Assembly: GCA_028577615.1 (NCBI GenBank)
Contig: JAJSDU010000004.1
Coordinates: 1 to 64,000 of the forward strand
Origin: Nitrosomonas sp.
GTDB taxonomy: Bacteria; Pseudomonadota; Gammaproteobacteria; Burkholderiales; Nitrosomonadaceae
Length of the DNA: 64,000 nucleotides
Direction of reading: 5' to 3'
Position numbers and translations under genes: made by a program. Under the pieces are notes generated by a model, which was given only the letters and a program-made list of their open reading frames with translations, was not told the origin of the DNA and did no database searches. The stretch's first letter is position 1. Each line of letters begins with the position of its first letter. Positions 36,962 through 47,881 of this stretch are shown piece after piece.

Positions 36962-37114
36962 AAAATTTCCTTGTAAAATTTTCTGTAATCATGAATTATA
37001 GCTGAAGCGAATGGACAGTTGAATGCGGTTGCTGCAAAACAGTCTGTTCGTGAATGGCCGAGGCGTCGCTGAAGAGAGCAGGCAAATAATAACTTGTTTT
37101 AATATGTTGCAAGA

Positions 37115-39328
37115 ATGATAAAAAAAATCGGTGCTGTTTTTTTGATCTGCGCTACGATCAATATTCTCGCAGGATGCGGCGATCTAATTGTCTGGAATAA
37201 TCCGCATCCTGCATCGGAATCGGGTCAAAACATTCTTTACAGCGTTTTTACAGAGCGTCCCAAGCATTTGGATCCGGTGCAGTCTTATAGCAGCAACGAA
37301 ATTCAGTTTACCGCCCAAATATATCAACCCCCATTACAATATCACTACTTGAAGCGGCCTTTTGCATTAATTCCAAGCACCGCTGTCGATCTGCCGAAGA
37401 TAACTTATTATGACTCGAACGATCAACCGGTGTCCGATAGTAGTGCAACTGAGACCATTGCCTATACGCAATATGAAGTTTCAATTAAACCGGGTATCTT
37501 TTATCAGCCTCATCCGGCATTTACGAAAAGTGAGCAAGGTGGCTGGCTGTATCATCAATTAAATGATCAAGATGTTGCAGCGGTTTATAAACTATCGGAT
37601 TTTGCCATAACGGATACGCGCGAACTGACTGCGCATGACTACGTCTATCAAATCAAGCGCCTTGCGCATCCCAGGTTGCATTCGCCGATTTACGGATTGA
37701 TGGCGGATTACATCGTGGGTTTACGCGATTATGCAACAGAGTTGAGAAATGCGGAGCGTTTGCTGAAAGGACGGACATTTCTGGATTTGCGTAAATATTC
37801 ATTGCGCGGGGTAGAGGTCATTGATGACTATACCTATCACATAAGAATTAGCGGAAAATATCCGCAGTTTATCTATTGGCTGGCAATGCCTTTTTTCTCG
37901 CCTATACCATGGGAAGCTGACTTGTTTTATTCTCAGAAAGGTCTGATTAAAAAGAATATTACACTGGACTGGTATCCTGTTGGCACCGGTCCTTACATGT
38001 TGACGGAGAATAATCCGAATCTGCGCATGGTGCTGGAAAGAAATCCTAACTTTTATGGCGAATTCTATCCCGAAGAAGGTATGCCGGGCGATCTGGAGGG
38101 TGGATTGTTAAATGATGCCGGAAAGGCGATACCTTTTATAGACAAAATAGTCTATGTGCGTGAAAGAGAAGGTATTCCACGCTGGAATAAATTTTTGCAG
38201 GGTTACTATGATGCGTCTGGCATTGGCTCGGATAGCTTTGATCAGGCTGTGCAGCTGGTCGGACAGGGTGAGGCGACCGTAACGGACGAAATGATGGCAC
38301 AAGGTATCAGGCTCGAGACTACTGTGGCGGTGTCAACATTTTATATGGGATTCAATATGCTTGATCCGGTGGTAGGTGGAACGAGCGAAAAAAGCAAGGA
38401 ATCTGCGCGCAAACTCAGGCAGGCAATTTCCATCGCCGTGGATTATGAAGAATTCATTTCAATTTTTGCCAATGGAAGAGGGTTGCCGGCGCATGGTCCG
38501 ATAGCGCCCGGAGTATCTGGGTATCGGTCGGGTAAAACGGGTATGAATCCGGTAGTCTATGAATGGATAGATGGCGAAGCAAAGCGAAAATCCTTGCGGG
38601 TTGCACGAAGATTGCTGGCTGAGGCCGGATATCCCAACGGTATTGATCGTAAAACAGGATCTCCGTTGACATTGTATTTCGATGTCGTGGCCCGCAGTAC
38701 GGAGGACAGATCAATGTTGGACTGGATGCGTAAACAGTTTCAGAAGTTAAATATACAGCTGGTTGTCAGGAGTACCGACTATAATCGCTTTCAGGATAAA
38801 ATCCGCAAAGGTAATGCACAGATATTTGAATGGGGCTGGCATGCCGACTATCCAGATCCGGAGAATTTTCTTTTTTTGTTGTATGGACCACAGCGGAAAG
38901 CGAATAATAGTAGTGGGAGTTCTGCCAATAATGCGGCCAATTACGAAAATGCGGAATACGATCGCTTGTTTGAACAAATGAAGGACATGGAGGATGGTAT
39001 TCTAAGGCAGCAAATTATCGATCGAATGGTGGATATATTGCGTCATGATTCACCTTGGTTATGGGGATATCACCCGAAGGATTATGGGCTTTACCATGCG
39101 TGGTTCAGCAATGTAAAGCCCAACAGAATTTCGAATAATAATATGAAATATTATCGTATCGATCCCTTATTAAGGGAACAAAAGCGGCGCGAATGGAATG
39201 CGCCGGTTTTGTGGCCGATCATGCTATTGTTTCTCTCGGTTATAGCCGGCCTATGGCCTGCTGTACGTGCTTTCCGCAGGCATGAAAGAAGTGCTGCGAT
39301 CAAGAGCAATAAGCCACAGTTGATTTGA
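37115..39328 (+). CDS. ABC transporter peptide-type substrate-binding lipoprotein with C-terminal membrane helix
   Basis: 737 residues. Lipobox LAGC (about residues 18-21) after a signal sequence, then a family-5 extracellular solute-binding domain (IYSVFTERPKHLDPVQSYSSNE; DWYPVGTGPYMLTENNPN; QAISIAVDYEEFI; PNGIDRKTGSPLTLYFDV; FEWGWHADYPDPENF). Unusually for such proteins, the C-terminus holds a membrane helix (PVLWPIMLLFLSVIAGLWPAV, about 697-717) followed by a positive tail. The protein seems tethered at both ends. It is followed 19 bases later by one permease gene; no ATPase or second permease is present. Ligand unknown; oligopeptide, nickel or other compounds are possible. Confidence 0.9.
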   Translation: MIKKIGAVFLICATINILAGCGDLIVWNNPHPASESGQNILYSVFTERPKHLDPVQSYSSNEIQFTAQIYQPPLQYHYLKRPFALIPSTAVDLPKITYYDSNDQPVSDSSATETIAYTQYEVSIKPGIFYQPHPAFTKSEQGGWLYHQLNDQDVAAVYKLSDFAITDTRELTAHDYVYQIKRLAHPRLHSPIYGLMADYIVGLRDYATELRNAERLLKGRTFLDLRKYSLRGVEVIDDYTYHIRISGKYPQFIYWLAMPFFSPIPWEADLFYSQKGLIKKNITLDWYPVGTGPYMLTENNPNLRMVLERNPNFYGEFYPEEGMPGDLEGGLLNDAGKAIPFIDKIVYVREREGIPRWNKFLQGYYDASGIGSDSFDQAVQLVGQGEATVTDEMMAQGIRLETTVAVSTFYMGFNMLDPVVGGTSEKSKESARKLRQAISIAVDYEEFISIFANGRGLPAHGPIAPGVSGYRSGKTGMNPVVYEWIDGEAKRKSLRVARRLLAEAGYPNGIDRKTGSPLTLYFDVVARSTEDRSMLDWMRKQFQKLNIQLVVRSTDYNRFQDKIRKGNAQIFEWGWHADYPDPENFLFLLYGPQRKANNSSGSSANNAANYENAEYDRLFEQMKDMEDGILRQQIIDRMVDILRHDSPWLWGYHPKDYGLYHAWFSNVKPNRISNNNMKYYRIDPLLREQKRREWNAPVLWPIMLLFLSVIAGLWPAVRAFRRHERSAAIKSNKPQLI

Positions 39329-39347
39329 GACGAAATACAGCGTAATC

Positions 39348-40325
39348 ATGCTGACTTATATTGTCCGGCGCATTTTATATGCAGTTCCAATTCTGATCGG
39401 TGTAAATCTCATCACATTCATGTTGTTTTTTGTTGTGAACACGCCGGATGATATGGCGCGTATGCAACTCGGCGCAAAATATGTCACGCCGGAAGCTATC
39501 GAAAAATGGAAAATCGAACGTGGTTACGACAAGCCGTTGTTATTAAATGAAGATAGAGGTGGGTGGAAAAGATTTACGGAGACCATTTTTTTTGAAAAAT
39601 CGATTGCCATGTTTGTTTTCGATTTTGGGCAATCAGACGATGGGCGCGATATAGGTTTTGAAATTAAATCGCGTATGTTGCCAAGTCTGGCGATTGCCTT
39701 GCCAGTGTTTGTATTAGGATTAGTGGTCTACATTACATGTGCTTTGATCATGGTTTTTTTTCGAGCCACTTATATCGATTTTTGGGGATTGGTTCTATGT
39801 GTGGCGTTAATGTCGATATCCAGCTTGTTTTATATCATTGTCGGTCAGTTTTTGATGAGTAAGTTGTGGCATTTAGTACCAATTTCAGGGTTTGGAACCG
39901 GACTGGATGTGATTAAGTTTCTGGTTTTACCTGTTGTCATCGGCGTTATCAGTAGTGCGGGCGCCAATACGCGCTGGTATAGGACGATATTTTTGGAAGA
40001 AATGGGTAAGGAGTATGTGCGCACGGCTAGAGCAAAAGGATTGAGTGAACATCTTGTACTCTTTCGGCATGTGCTCAAAAATGCGATGATACCGATACTC
40101 ACGGGGGCAGTTGTTGTTGTGCCGTTATTATTTCTCGGCAGCTTGATCGTGGAATCTTTTTTTGGTATACCTGGTCTTGGCAGTTATACCATCGATGCAA
40201 TAAATTCTCAGGATTTTGCTGTTGTCAGGGCAATGGTGTTTTTAGGGTCTGTGTTGTATATCATTGGACTGATACTAACTGATATATCATATACTTTAGT
40301 TGATCCAAGAATACGATTACAGTGA
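39348..40325 (+). CDS. ABC transporter permease, DppB/OppB/YejB type
   Basis: 325 residues with about six membrane helices. N-terminal MLTYIVRRILYAVPILIGVNLITFMLFF is the typical DppB/OppB beginning, and the cytoplasmic EAA-like loop EYVRTARAKGLSEHLVLFRHVLKNAMIPI contacts the ATPase. There is a larger than usual first periplasmic insert (MARMQLGAKYVTPEAIEKWKIERGY), as in YejB. The matching DppC-type permease and ATPase are missing downstream, where tRNA genes begin; they must be elsewhere or lost. Confidence 0.94.
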   Translation: MLTYIVRRILYAVPILIGVNLITFMLFFVVNTPDDMARMQLGAKYVTPEAIEKWKIERGYDKPLLLNEDRGGWKRFTETIFFEKSIAMFVFDFGQSDDGRDIGFEIKSRMLPSLAIALPVFVLGLVVYITCALIMVFFRATYIDFWGLVLCVALMSISSLFYIIVGQFLMSKLWHLVPISGFGTGLDVIKFLVLPVVIGVISSAGANTRWYRTIFLEEMGKEYVRTARAKGLSEHLVLFRHVLKNAMIPILTGAVVVVPLLFLGSLIVESFFGIPGLGSYTIDAINSQDFAVVRAMVFLGSVLYIIGLILTDISYTLVDPRIRLQ

Positions 40326-40400
40326 GATTCCGGAATGATCTGTTGTGTCTGTTTTTTATTGTCTTTTGCGCGCAGGTGACACTTATTCATAAATAAGTAA

Positions 40401-40429
40401 TTGACTTATTGTTGGGATATATTCATAAT
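40401..40429 (+). promoter_or_regulatory. Predicted promoter of the tRNA-Tyr-Gly-Thr-tuf unit
   Basis: TTGACT (40401-40406), 17 bases, CATAAT (40424-40429), with transcription expected about 8 bases before tRNA-Tyr. A CTCCGG discriminator follows, as in stable-RNA promoters under growth control. Confidence 0.65.
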
Positions 40430-40443
40430 CTCCGGTTTCGTTT

Positions 40444-40529
<86 letters not shown>

Positions 40530-40622
40530 TATTGAGATCAGTAGCGGAGAGTTATTGAACAGATTGGAAGGTCGTTTCGCGTAAATGGTTATGCGATGGG
40601 GCTGACTTCTTTTTGAATGTGT

Positions 40623-40696
40623 GCGGGTGTAGCTCAATGGTAGAGCAGAAGCCTTCCAAGCTTACGACGAGGGTTCGATTCCCTTCACCCGCTCCA
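40623..40696 (+). tRNA. tRNA-Gly (anticodon TCC)
   Basis: 74 bases with CCA. Acceptor GCGGGTG pairs with CACCCGC; anticodon loop CTTCCAA; T arm GGGTTCGATTCCC. Confidence 0.97.
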
Positions 40697-40740
40697 AACG
40701 GAGTTGTGGGTAAAAGGTTTTAGGTTTCTGAAGTGTGATT

Positions 40741-40815
<75 letters not shown>

Positions 40816-40878
40816 GAAACGAAAATAAGTAACTGTCCAGATTATAGTATAGAAGAGTGTGTTAACAGGGAGCAGGTC

Positions 40879-42069
40879 ATGGCAAAGAGCAAATTTGAGC
40901 GATCAAAACCGCACGTAAATGTAGGGACGATTGGGCATGTGGATCATGGGAAGACCACATTGACGGCGGCGATCACGACGATATTGACACAAAAATTTGG
41001 TGGTGAAGCAAAAAGTTATGCGCAGATTGATTCGGCGCCGGAGGAGCGTGCGCGAGGCATTACCATTAATACTGCGCATGTGGAATATGAAACTGAAAAA
41101 CGTCATTATGCTCATGTTGATTGTCCTGGTCACGCTGATTACGTAAAAAACATGATTACCGGAGCTGCGCAGATGGATGGTGCGATTCTGGTGGTTTCGG
41201 CTGCGGATGGTCCAATGCCGCAGACGCGTGAGCATATACTGTTGGCCCGGCAAGTTGGTGTTCCTTATATCATCGTTTATATGAACAAGGCTGATATGGT
41301 GGACGACGCCGAGTTGCTGGAGTTGGTTGAGATGGAGATACGCGAGTTGTTGTCCAAATACGATTTTCCGGGCGACGATACGCCGATTGTGGTGGGTTCT
41401 GCGTTGAAAGCACTGGAGGGCGATCAGAGTGAAATAGGTGCGCCTTCAATTCTCAAGCTGGCCGAGGCGTTGGATAGTTATATACCGCAACCGGAAAGGG
41501 CGATTGATGGAGCTTTTATTATGCCGGTTGAGGATGTGTTCTCGATATCGGGTCGTGGTACGGTCGTCACTGGCCGCGTTGAACGAGGTATAGTCAAGGT
41601 GGGCGACGAGATAGAGATTGTTGGGCTTAAACCGACGATTAAGACCGTTTGTACGGGCGTGGAAATGTTCCGGAAGCTTCTGGATCAGGGGCAGGCTGGA
41701 GATAACGTTGGGGTATTGTTGCGTGGTACAAAGCGTGAAGAGGTTGAACGCGGCCAAGTATTGGCAAAGCCGGGAAGCATAGCGCCGCATACCAAGTTTA
41801 CCGCCGAGATTTATGTATTGAGTAAAGAGGAAGGCGGGCGTCATACGCCGTTTTTCCCTGGTTACCGTCCGCAATTTTATTTCAGGACAACTGACGTGAC
41901 AGGCGCCATTGAACTTCCGGCCGGAACCGAGATGGTGATGCCGGGAGATAACGTTTCGGTAACTGTGAATCTGATAGCGCCGATTGCGATGGAGGACGGT
42001 TTGCGATTTGCGATACGCGAGGGTGGTAGAACCGTTGGAGCAGGTGTGGTTGCTAAAGTAATTGAATAA
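40879..42069 (+). CDS. tuf: Elongation factor Tu
   Basis: 396 residues, standard length. G1 GHVDHGKTT (19-27), switch RGITIN, G3 [13 protein letters not shown]4 NKAD; beta-barrel domains II and III complete. Delivers aminoacyl-tRNA to the ribosome. The ATG at 40879 follows GGGAGCAGG; frame extension upstream would enter tRNA-Thr. Codon use is GC-rich (29 of 60 bases G or C at 41581-41640), unlike the ribosomal genes that start 70 bases later. The gene order tRNA-Tyr-Gly-Thr-tuf is typical of the first tuf copy in betaproteobacteria, whereas rpsJ downstream is typical of the second. Confidence 0.98.
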   Translation: MAKSKFERSKPHVNVGTIGHVDHGKTTLTAAITTILTQKFGGEAKSYAQIDSAPEERARGITINTAHVEYETEKRHYAHVDCPGHADYVKNMITGAAQMDGAILVVSAADGPMPQTREHILLARQVGVPYIIVYMNKADMVDDAELLELVEMEIRELLSKYDFPGDDTPIVVGSALKALEGDQSEIGAPSILKLAEALDSYIPQPERAIDGAFIMPVEDVFSISGRGTVVTGRVERGIVKVGDEIEIVGLKPTIKTVCTGVEMFRKLLDQGQAGDNVGVLLRGTKREEVERGQVLAKPGSIAPHTKFTAEIYVLSKEEGGRHTPFFPGYRPQFYFRTTDVTGAIELPAGTEMVMPGDNVSVTVNLIAPIAMEDGLRFAIREGGRTVGAGVVAKVIE

Positions 42070-42137
42070 TACTGCTGAAACTACAAAATTATATAACTAA
42101 AAGTTAATATTTTAAAAATGGCGCGGAATGAAAGTTT

Positions 42138-42446
42138 ATGCAAAATCAAAAAATTAGGATAAGGCTGAAAGCATTTGATTATCGTTTGATCGATAAGTCT
42201 GCGCTTGAGATTGTTGACACAGCTAAGAGAACTGGTGCTGTGGTCAGAGGCCCGGTTCCACTACCAACAAGAATCGAGAGATTTGATGTGCTGCGTTCCC
42301 CTCATGTAAATAAAACATCACGCGATCAATTAGAGATAAGAACACATCTCAGGTTGATGGATATTATAGACCCGACAGACAAAACAGTTGATGCATTAAT
42401 GAAATTAGATCTGCCTGCTGGGGTCGATGTTGAGATTAAACTCTAA
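42138..42446 (+). CDS. rpsJ: 30S ribosomal protein S10
   Basis: 102 residues; [53 protein letters not shown] is the S10 signature with the tRNA-site loop and NusB contact. First gene of the S10 operon. GGAATGAAAG precedes ATG. Also serves in antitermination as NusE. The 68-base gap after tuf is AT-rich and may hold a promoter, but I cannot name one. Confidence 0.97.
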   Translation: MQNQKIRIRLKAFDYRLIDKSALEIVDTAKRTGAVVRGPVPLPTRIERFDVLRSPHVNKTSRDQLEIRTHLRLMDIIDPTDKTVDALMKLDLPAGVDVEIKL

Positions 42447-42524
42447 TCAGTAAGTATTGAGTTAACTCAAAAAATAAAAATTAAATTCCTGGTGTAATCA
42501 ATAAAATTTAATTATGGAAAAGCA

Positions 42525-43178
42525 ATGAGTTTAGGTTTGATCGGGCGAAAAATCGGAATGACGCGGATTTTTACGGACAATGGCGATAGTCTGCCAGTTA
42601 CGGTTGTGGATGTGGCGGGCAATCGAGTTACACAGATTAAAACCAGTGATACGGATGGCTATTCAGCTGTGCAGGTTGCTTTTGGTACGAAAAGACCGAT
42701 ACGTGTCAGTAAGCCATTAGCAGGGCATTTTTCTAAAGCGGGAAGTGAGGCTGGTAGCTTGATGAAAGAATTTCGAGTCGCTTCGGATGAAGAAGTTAAG
42801 CAATTGACATTAGGTTCATTTGTTGAAATTAATATTTTTCAAGTAGGTCAGAAGGTTGATGTCTCTGGAATCACTATTGGTAAAGGTTATGCAGGATCAA
42901 TAAAGCGGCATCATTTTTCTTCTAATAGATCATCACACGGAAATTCAAAAGCCCATAGAAAACCAGGGTCTATAGGTATGGCCCAAGATCCAGGGCGAAT
43001 CTTTCCAGGTAAAAGAATGTCTGGACATCTGGGTAATGAAAAACGCACGACTCAAAATTTAGAAATTATTAGAATAGATAAAGATAGGAATTTGCTACTG
43101 ATAAAGGGGGCTGTCCCCGGAGCTAAAGGCGGCGAAGTAATAATTTCTTCAAGTGTAAAAAGTATAGCTGAAAGTTGA
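42525..43178 (+). CDS. rplC: 50S ribosomal protein L3
   Basis: 217 residues. [17 protein letters not shown] start, and the long loop that reaches the peptidyl-transferase centre: [42 protein letters not shown], with the Gln that is methylated by PrmB in related bacteria (GMAQDPG). Follows rpsJ by 78 bases. Confidence 0.97.
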   Translation: MSLGLIGRKIGMTRIFTDNGDSLPVTVVDVAGNRVTQIKTSDTDGYSAVQVAFGTKRPIRVSKPLAGHFSKAGSEAGSLMKEFRVASDEEVKQLTLGSFVEINIFQVGQKVDVSGITIGKGYAGSIKRHHFSSNRSSHGNSKAHRKPGSIGMAQDPGRIFPGKRMSGHLGNEKRTTQNLEIIRIDKDRNLLLIKGAVPGAKGGEVIISSSVKSIAES

Positions 43179-43203
43179 AAACCAAAAGTAAGGTAGATAA
43201 GTA

Positions 43204-43824
43204 ATGGAATTGAAGCTGATCAATGAACAGAAGCAAGATATAGGGAGTATATCTGTTTCCGATTGTTTGTTTAATAGAGAATATAATGAAGCAATTGTTC
43301 ACCAGATAGTTACCTCTTATCTATCTAACGCAAGAAGCGCAACGAGGGCGCAAAAAGATAGATCAAGCGTTGCGAAATCAAACCGCAAACCATGGCGCCA
43401 GAAAGGCAGTGGAAGGGCTAGGGCTGGTAGAGCTTCCAGTCCAATTTGGCGTGGTGGTGGAAAAGTGTTTCCAAACACGCCACAGGAAAACTACAAAAAG
43501 AAGATCAATAAAAAAATGTATCGTGTTGGCATGAGTACAATTCTATCTAGGCTTGTGCGAGATGAGAGATTATCGGTGATTGATGATTTTCATATTGAAA
43601 CACATAAAACAAAAGATTTTAATGAGAAGTTAAAAATACTAGGTTTTAAAAACTTATTACTTATCACGGATGAGTTAAAAGATACGCTTTATCTATCGTC
43701 TAGGAATATACCGGATGTGTTGGTTTTGGAGGCAGATAGTATTGATCCAGTAAATCTTTTGAAATTTGAGAAAACACTTATTACTGCGAATAGCATAAGG
43801 AAGTTAGAGGAATTATTTCTATGA
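43204..43824 (+). CDS. rplD: 50S ribosomal protein L4
   Basis: 206 residues. The exit-tunnel loop is [32 protein letters not shown]. In Escherichia coli L4 represses its own operon by binding the S10 leader; only about 70 bases lie before rpsJ here, so such control is not evident. Overlaps rplW by 4 bases. Confidence 0.97.
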   Translation: MELKLINEQKQDIGSISVSDCLFNREYNEAIVHQIVTSYLSNARSATRAQKDRSSVAKSNRKPWRQKGSGRARAGRASSPIWRGGGKVFPNTPQENYKKKINKKMYRVGMSTILSRLVRDERLSVIDDFHIETHKTKDFNEKLKILGFKNLLLITDELKDTLYLSSRNIPDVLVLEADSIDPVNLLKFEKTLITANSIRKLEELFL

Positions 43825-44156
43825 GTGATTCAGTGAAACAATATGAACGGTTGATGCAAGTGATTCTTGCTCCCTATATTTCCGAGAAGGGAACATTTAT
43901 TGGAGAGACTCATAATCAAACAATTTTCCGGGTGGCTCGCAATGCGACTAAAGATGAAATAAAAGCTGCGATTGAATTAATCTGGAAAGATCAAAAAATC
44001 AAAGTTGAAAAAGTTCAAACAATGAATGTTAAAGGCAAGAAAAAACGTTTTGGTCGTTATTTAGGTAGTAGAAGCAATTGGAAAAAAGCAATTGTTAGGG
44101 TAAAAGAAGGCCAAGAGTTGAGTTTTACGAATTTGCCTAGCGCTGGAGCAAAATAA
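43821..44156 (+). CDS. rplW: 50S ribosomal protein L23
   Basis: 111 residues: [34 protein letters not shown] and [26 protein letters not shown]. Sits at the tunnel exit and binds trigger factor and SRP. ATG lies within the rplD stop (ATGA). About 10 residues longer than the Escherichia coli protein. Confidence 0.97.
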   Translation: MSDSVKQYERLMQVILAPYISEKGTFIGETHNQTIFRVARNATKDEIKAAIELIWKDQKIKVEKVQTMNVKGKKKRFGRYLGSRSNWKKAIVRVKEGQELSFTNLPSAGAK

Positions 44157-44989
44157 TGTCACTTGTGAAACTTAGACCAACATCTCCGGGAAGGCGAGGA
44201 GTAGTCAGAGTAATACAAACTGATCTATTTAAGGGTGAACCTTATAGACAGCTAACCGAAAAACAAAATAAAAAAGCTGGAAGAAATAACTCCGGAAAAA
44301 TTACTATTCGACACAGAGGTGGTGGTCATAAGCAGCATTATAGAAAGATTGATTTCAAACGCGATAAAGATGGCATAACAGGTATAGTAGAGCGAATTGA
44401 ATATGATCCTAACCGAACAGCCAACATTGCCTTGGTATGTTATATGGATGGTGAGCGTCGCTACATAATCGCTCCGAAGGGATTAAAACTAGGTGATGCT
44501 GTAAATAATGGAAGCAGTGCGCAAATTAAACCTGGAGATGCATTACAGTTAAGAAATATACCTGTCGGAACTGTCGTACACTGCATTGAACTTCTGCCAG
44601 AAAAAGGTGCGCAACTAGCGCGATCAGCAGGTACATCCGCACAATTTCAAGCAAGGGATGGCAATTATGCGTTGCTTAGACTCCGGTCAGGAGAGATAAG
44701 AAAGGTTCATATTAATTGTCGCGCAACAATTGGTGAAGTGAGTAATGCTGAGCATAATCTAAAATCTATTGGTAAAGCAGGTGCTATGAGGTGGCGTGGC
44801 ATAAGGCCGACTGTTCGAGGTGTAGCGATGAATCCAATCGATCATCCACATGGAGGGGGTGAGGGACGCACTTCCGGAGGCCGACACCCGGTTAGTCCTT
44901 GGGGTGTGCCTGCAAAAGGATATAGAACACGCGCTAATAAGCGCACAGAGTCTATGATTGTCAGACATCGTTATTCAAGAAAAGGTTAG
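44156..44989 (+). CDS. rplB: 50S ribosomal protein L2
   Basis: 277 residues. [25 protein letters not shown] and the highly conserved end [38 protein letters not shown], including the His needed for peptidyl transfer. Start codon overlaps the rplW stop (TAATG). Confidence 0.98.
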   Translation: MSLVKLRPTSPGRRGVVRVIQTDLFKGEPYRQLTEKQNKKAGRNNSGKITIRHRGGGHKQHYRKIDFKRDKDGITGIVERIEYDPNRTANIALVCYMDGERRYIIAPKGLKLGDAVNNGSSAQIKPGDALQLRNIPVGTVVHCIELLPEKGAQLARSAGTSAQFQARDGNYALLRLRSGEIRKVHINCRATIGEVSNAEHNLKSIGKAGAMRWRGIRPTVRGVAMNPIDHPHGGGEGRTSGGRHPVSPWGVPAKGYRTRANKRTESMIVRHRYSRKG

Positions 44990-44992
44990 TTA

Positions 44993-45271
44993 ATGGCTAG
45001 ATCGATTAAAAAAGGACCGTTTGTTGATTCTCATTTATTAACGAAAATTGATAAGGCAATTGAAACCAATGATAAGCGTCCGATTAAAACGTGGTCGCGG
45101 CGTTCTACAGTATTGCCTAATTTTATCGGATTAACTATATCAGTTCATAATGGCAGGCAGCATATACCCGTATTTATAACTGAAAATATGGTGGGGCATA
45201 AATTAGGGGAGTTTGCGATAACAAGAACCTTTAAAGGTCATGCGGCTGATAAAAAAACCACCAAAAGGTAG
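44993..45271 (+). CDS. rpsS: 30S ribosomal protein S19
   Basis: 92 residues: [59 protein letters not shown]. Head-domain protein at the A-site finger. Starts 3 bases after rplB. Confidence 0.98.
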   Translation: MARSIKKGPFVDSHLLTKIDKAIETNDKRPIKTWSRRSTVLPNFIGLTISVHNGRQHIPVFITENMVGHKLGEFAITRTFKGHAADKKTTKR

Positions 45272-45280
45272 AGATCATAA

Positions 45281-45613
45281 ATGGAAACAACAGCTAAATT
45301 AAGAGGTGTACGCCTATCGGCGCAAAAAGGACGATTGATAGCTGACCAAATTAGAGGATTGCAGGTAGATAAAGCAATTAATTTATTGAAATTTAGCTCC
45401 AAAAAGGGTGCAATCATCATACAGCAATTATTAGAATCTGCGATTGCTAACGCTGAGCATAATGATGGAGCTGATGTGGATGAGCTGAAAGTTTTTAGTA
45501 TTTATGTTGATAGAGGGACCTACATGCCGCGTACAAGCGCGCGCGCGAAGGGTAGAGGTAATCGATTAATGAAACCAACCTGTCATATAACGATTACAGT
45601 GGCGAGTAAATAA
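45281..45613 (+). CDS. rplV: 50S ribosomal protein L22
   Basis: 110 residues: [20 protein letters not shown], then the tunnel-lining hairpin [27 protein letters not shown]. Mutations in this hairpin give macrolide resistance in other bacteria; no deletion is seen. Confidence 0.97.
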   Translation: METTAKLRGVRLSAQKGRLIADQIRGLQVDKAINLLKFSSKKGAIIIQQLLESAIANAEHNDGADVDELKVFSIYVDRGTYMPRTSARAKGRGNRLMKPTCHITITVASK

Positions 45614-45647
45614 GAGCCAGATTCAAAATATTCTAAAGGCAAAATAA

Positions 45648-46424
45648 ATGGGTCAAAAAATACATCCAACAGGATTTCGTCTCTCAGTTCATAGAAACTG
45701 GCTTTCAAAGTGGTATGCTAGCAGTAATACATTTGCTTCAATGTTGAATGAAGATATTAAGGTCAGAGAGTATTTATTCAAAAAACTTAAGCATGCCTCT
45801 GTTGGACGTGTTTTGATTGAGCGGCCTTCGAAGAATGCAAGAATAACAATTTTCAGTGCTCGCCCAGGAGTTGTGATTGGAAAAAAAGGTGAGGATATTG
45901 AAGCATTGAGAGCAGAGTTGCAAAAAAGAATGGGCGTTCCGGTTCATGTTAATATTGAAGAAATAAGAAAACCGGAACTAGATGCTCAATTAATTGCCGA
46001 TAATATTGCTCAGCAACTTGAAAAAAGAATTATGTTCCGGCGTGCAATGAAACGCGCTATGCAAAATGCAATGCGACTTGGCGCGCATGGCATAAAAATC
46101 ATGAGTTCAGGTCGTCTTAATGGAATAGAAATAGCTAGAACAGAATGGTATCGTGAAGGAAGAGTGCCACTACACACGATAAGAGCAAATCTTGACTACG
46201 CTACTTCTGAAGCGCAAACAACTTATGGAATAATAGGCATTAAAGTTTGGATCTTTAAAGGTGAAGTTTTTGGTAAAGAAAGTATATTGTCTGCAACTAA
46301 TAATAATGATGATCTAGAAAGAAAAAGAGCCACAAAAAGAGAAAAATTAAATTTTGAAATTTCATCCACTGATAATATAGATTTACCCAAGGAATCTGGA
46401 GATAGTGATGCTTCAACCAGCTAG
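45648..46424 (+). CDS. rpsC: 30S ribosomal protein S3 with acidic C-terminal extension
   Basis: 258 residues. [12 protein letters not shown] start, KH domain with [17 protein letters not shown], and [30 protein letters not shown]. The last 35 or so residues are an Asn/Asp/Ser-rich tail ([21 protein letters not shown], then [14 protein letters not shown]), giving about 25 more residues than the Escherichia coli protein; the mRNA of this tail carries the rplP start and ribosome site. Confidence 0.97.
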   Translation: MGQKIHPTGFRLSVHRNWLSKWYASSNTFASMLNEDIKVREYLFKKLKHASVGRVLIERPSKNARITIFSARPGVVIGKKGEDIEALRAELQKRMGVPVHVNIEEIRKPELDAQLIADNIAQQLEKRIMFRRAMKRAMQNAMRLGAHGIKIMSSGRLNGIEIARTEWYREGRVPLHTIRANLDYATSEAQTTYGIIGIKVWIFKGEVFGKESILSATNNNDDLERKRATKREKLNFEISSTDNIDLPKESGDSDASTS

Positions 46425-46824
46425 AACAAAATATCGAAAACAACAAAAAGGCCGAAATACTGGAATAGCAACACGTGGCTCGACAGTTAGCTTTGGTGAA
46501 TTTGGTTTGAAAGCAATAGAGCGCGGTAGAATAACAGCAAGACAAATAGAGGCAGCTAGGCGGGCGATGACGCGACATATCAAACGCGGCGGGAGAATAT
46601 GGATCAGAATTTTTCCAGATAAGCCTATCTCTCATAAACCAGCAGAGGTTAGAATGGGTAAAGGCAAAGGGAATCCAGAATATTTTGTAGCCGAGATTAA
46701 GCCAGGTAAAATGCTGTATGAAATGGACGGCGTAAACGAAACGCTGGCACGAGAAGCATTTAGACTTGCTGCGGCAAAGCTTCCTATTAAGACAACATTT
46801 ATTATACGACAGCTTGGTGGTTAA
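46408..46824 (+). CDS. rplP: 50S ribosomal protein L16
   Basis: 138 residues: [36 protein letters not shown], and [29 protein letters not shown] at 46408 is preceded by GGAG and overlaps the end of rpsC by 17 bases; the GTG at 46405 is one codon upstream and not conserved. Confidence 0.97.
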   Translation: MLQPARTKYRKQQKGRNTGIATRGSTVSFGEFGLKAIERGRITARQIEAARRAMTRHIKRGGRIWIRIFPDKPISHKPAEVRMGKGKGNPEYFVAEIKPGKMLYEMDGVNETLAREAFRLAAAKLPIKTTFIIRQLGG

Positions 46825-46826
46825 AA

Positions 46827-47018
46827 ATGGATGTTAAAGAATTGCGAAACATGACTCTGGTAGATCTAAAACAAGAATTACAGACATTATTAAAAATTCA
46901 ATTCAGTATCAGAATGCAACTTGCAACGCAACAAATGGCGAATACAAATCAAATAAAACAAAATCGACGTGACATTGCTCGAGTTAAGACCATAATTACA
47001 GAAAAATCAATAGCATGA
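46827..47018 (+). CDS. rpmC: 50S ribosomal protein L29
   Basis: 63 residues, two-helix protein ([57 protein letters not shown] pattern). Located 2 bases after rplP; stop overlaps rpsQ start by 4 bases. Contains SRP and trigger-factor contact surface. Confidence 0.95.
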   Translation: MDVKELRNMTLVDLKQELQTLLKIQFSIRMQLATQQMANTNQIKQNRRDIARVKTIITEKSIA

Positions 47019-47275
47019 TGAATGATCTAAGCTTTAAACGTACATTTACAGGAAAAGTAACTAGTAATAAAGCAGATAAGACTCTGACTGTATTGGTTAA
47101 TAGAAGAGTAAAGCACTCGTTATATGGAAAAATCATTACACGTTCGAAGAAATATCATGTCCATGATGAAAATAATGAAGGCCAAATTGGTGATACCGTG
47201 ATAATTGAAGAAACTAGGCCTATTTCAAAGACCAAAACATGGCGTTTAGTTAAGTTTTTGTCAAAATCAGTATAG
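47015..47275 (+). CDS. rpsQ: 30S ribosomal protein S17
   Basis: 86 residues: [45 protein letters not shown] and [21 protein letters not shown]. Last gene of the S10 operon; followed by a 218-base gap with a promoter for the spc genes. Confidence 0.97.
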   Translation: MMNDLSFKRTFTGKVTSNKADKTLTVLVNRRVKHSLYGKIITRSKKYHVHDENNEGQIGDTVIIEETRPISKTKTWRLVKFLSKSV

Positions 47276-47284
47276 AATACCAGT

Positions 47285-47313
47285 TTGAAAAATTCTTTTA
47301 GCTGAAGTAAAAT
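47285..47313 (+). promoter_or_regulatory. Predicted promoter of the spc operon
   Basis: TTGAAA (47285-47290), exactly 17 bases, TAAAAT (47308-47313), in the 218-base gap between rpsQ and rplN. The spc operon of Escherichia coli has a promoter at the same place. The remaining about 180 bases before rplN are AT-rich leader with no frame or clear hairpin that I recognise. Confidence 0.6.
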
Positions 47314-47493
47314 ATAAAGTTCTCTGCGAGAGGATGGTAAATCTTGTGATGATCTATTACGTTGGCTATTAATTTCTCGTTAGTTACATATTATTGGTAT
47401 TTGTTGGTTTTTTTGGATTGAGTAATGAAATGAAGTTCTTGTGCGTGAATACAAATAATCTTAATGAGATAAAAATATTAAAGTGAGTAATCG

Positions 47494-47862
47494 ATGATTC
47501 AGATGCAGTCAATTTTAAAGGTCGCGGATAATACGGGTGCGCGATCTGTTATGTGTATAAAGGTATTGGGCGGATCTAAGCGAAGTTATGCTACTGTTGG
47601 TGATGTGATAAAAGTAAGCATCAAAGATGCCGCGCCTCGTGGAAGAGTAAAGAAAGGTGATGTATATAACGCAGTGATAGTTAGAACGACTAAAGGTACC
47701 CGAAGAACGGATGGCTCATTGATAAAATTTGATGGCAATGCAGCTGTGTTGCTGAATACAAAGCTTGAGCCAATAGGGACGCGTATTTTTGGTCCCGTTA
47801 CTCGCGAGTTGAGAGGGGCAAGATTCATGAAAATTGTCTCGCTTGCACCTGAAGTTTTATAG
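47494..47862 (+). CDS. rplN: 50S ribosomal protein L14
   Basis: 122 residues: [64 protein letters not shown]. First spc gene. Subunit interface protein; contacts the RsfS silencing factor in other bacteria. Confidence 0.98.
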   Translation: MIQMQSILKVADNTGARSVMCIKVLGGSKRSYATVGDVIKVSIKDAAPRGRVKKGDVYNAVIVRTTKGTRRTDGSLIKFDGNAAVLLNTKLEPIGTRIFGPVTRELRGARFMKIVSLAPEVL

Positions 47863-47881
47863 ATTAAGCTTAGATATCAAA

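Noticed and set aside
42457-42470. 14-bp palindrome TTGAGTTAACTCAA between rpsJ and rplC
   Set aside because: Could form only a 5-bp stem and lies in AT-rich leader; probably chance.
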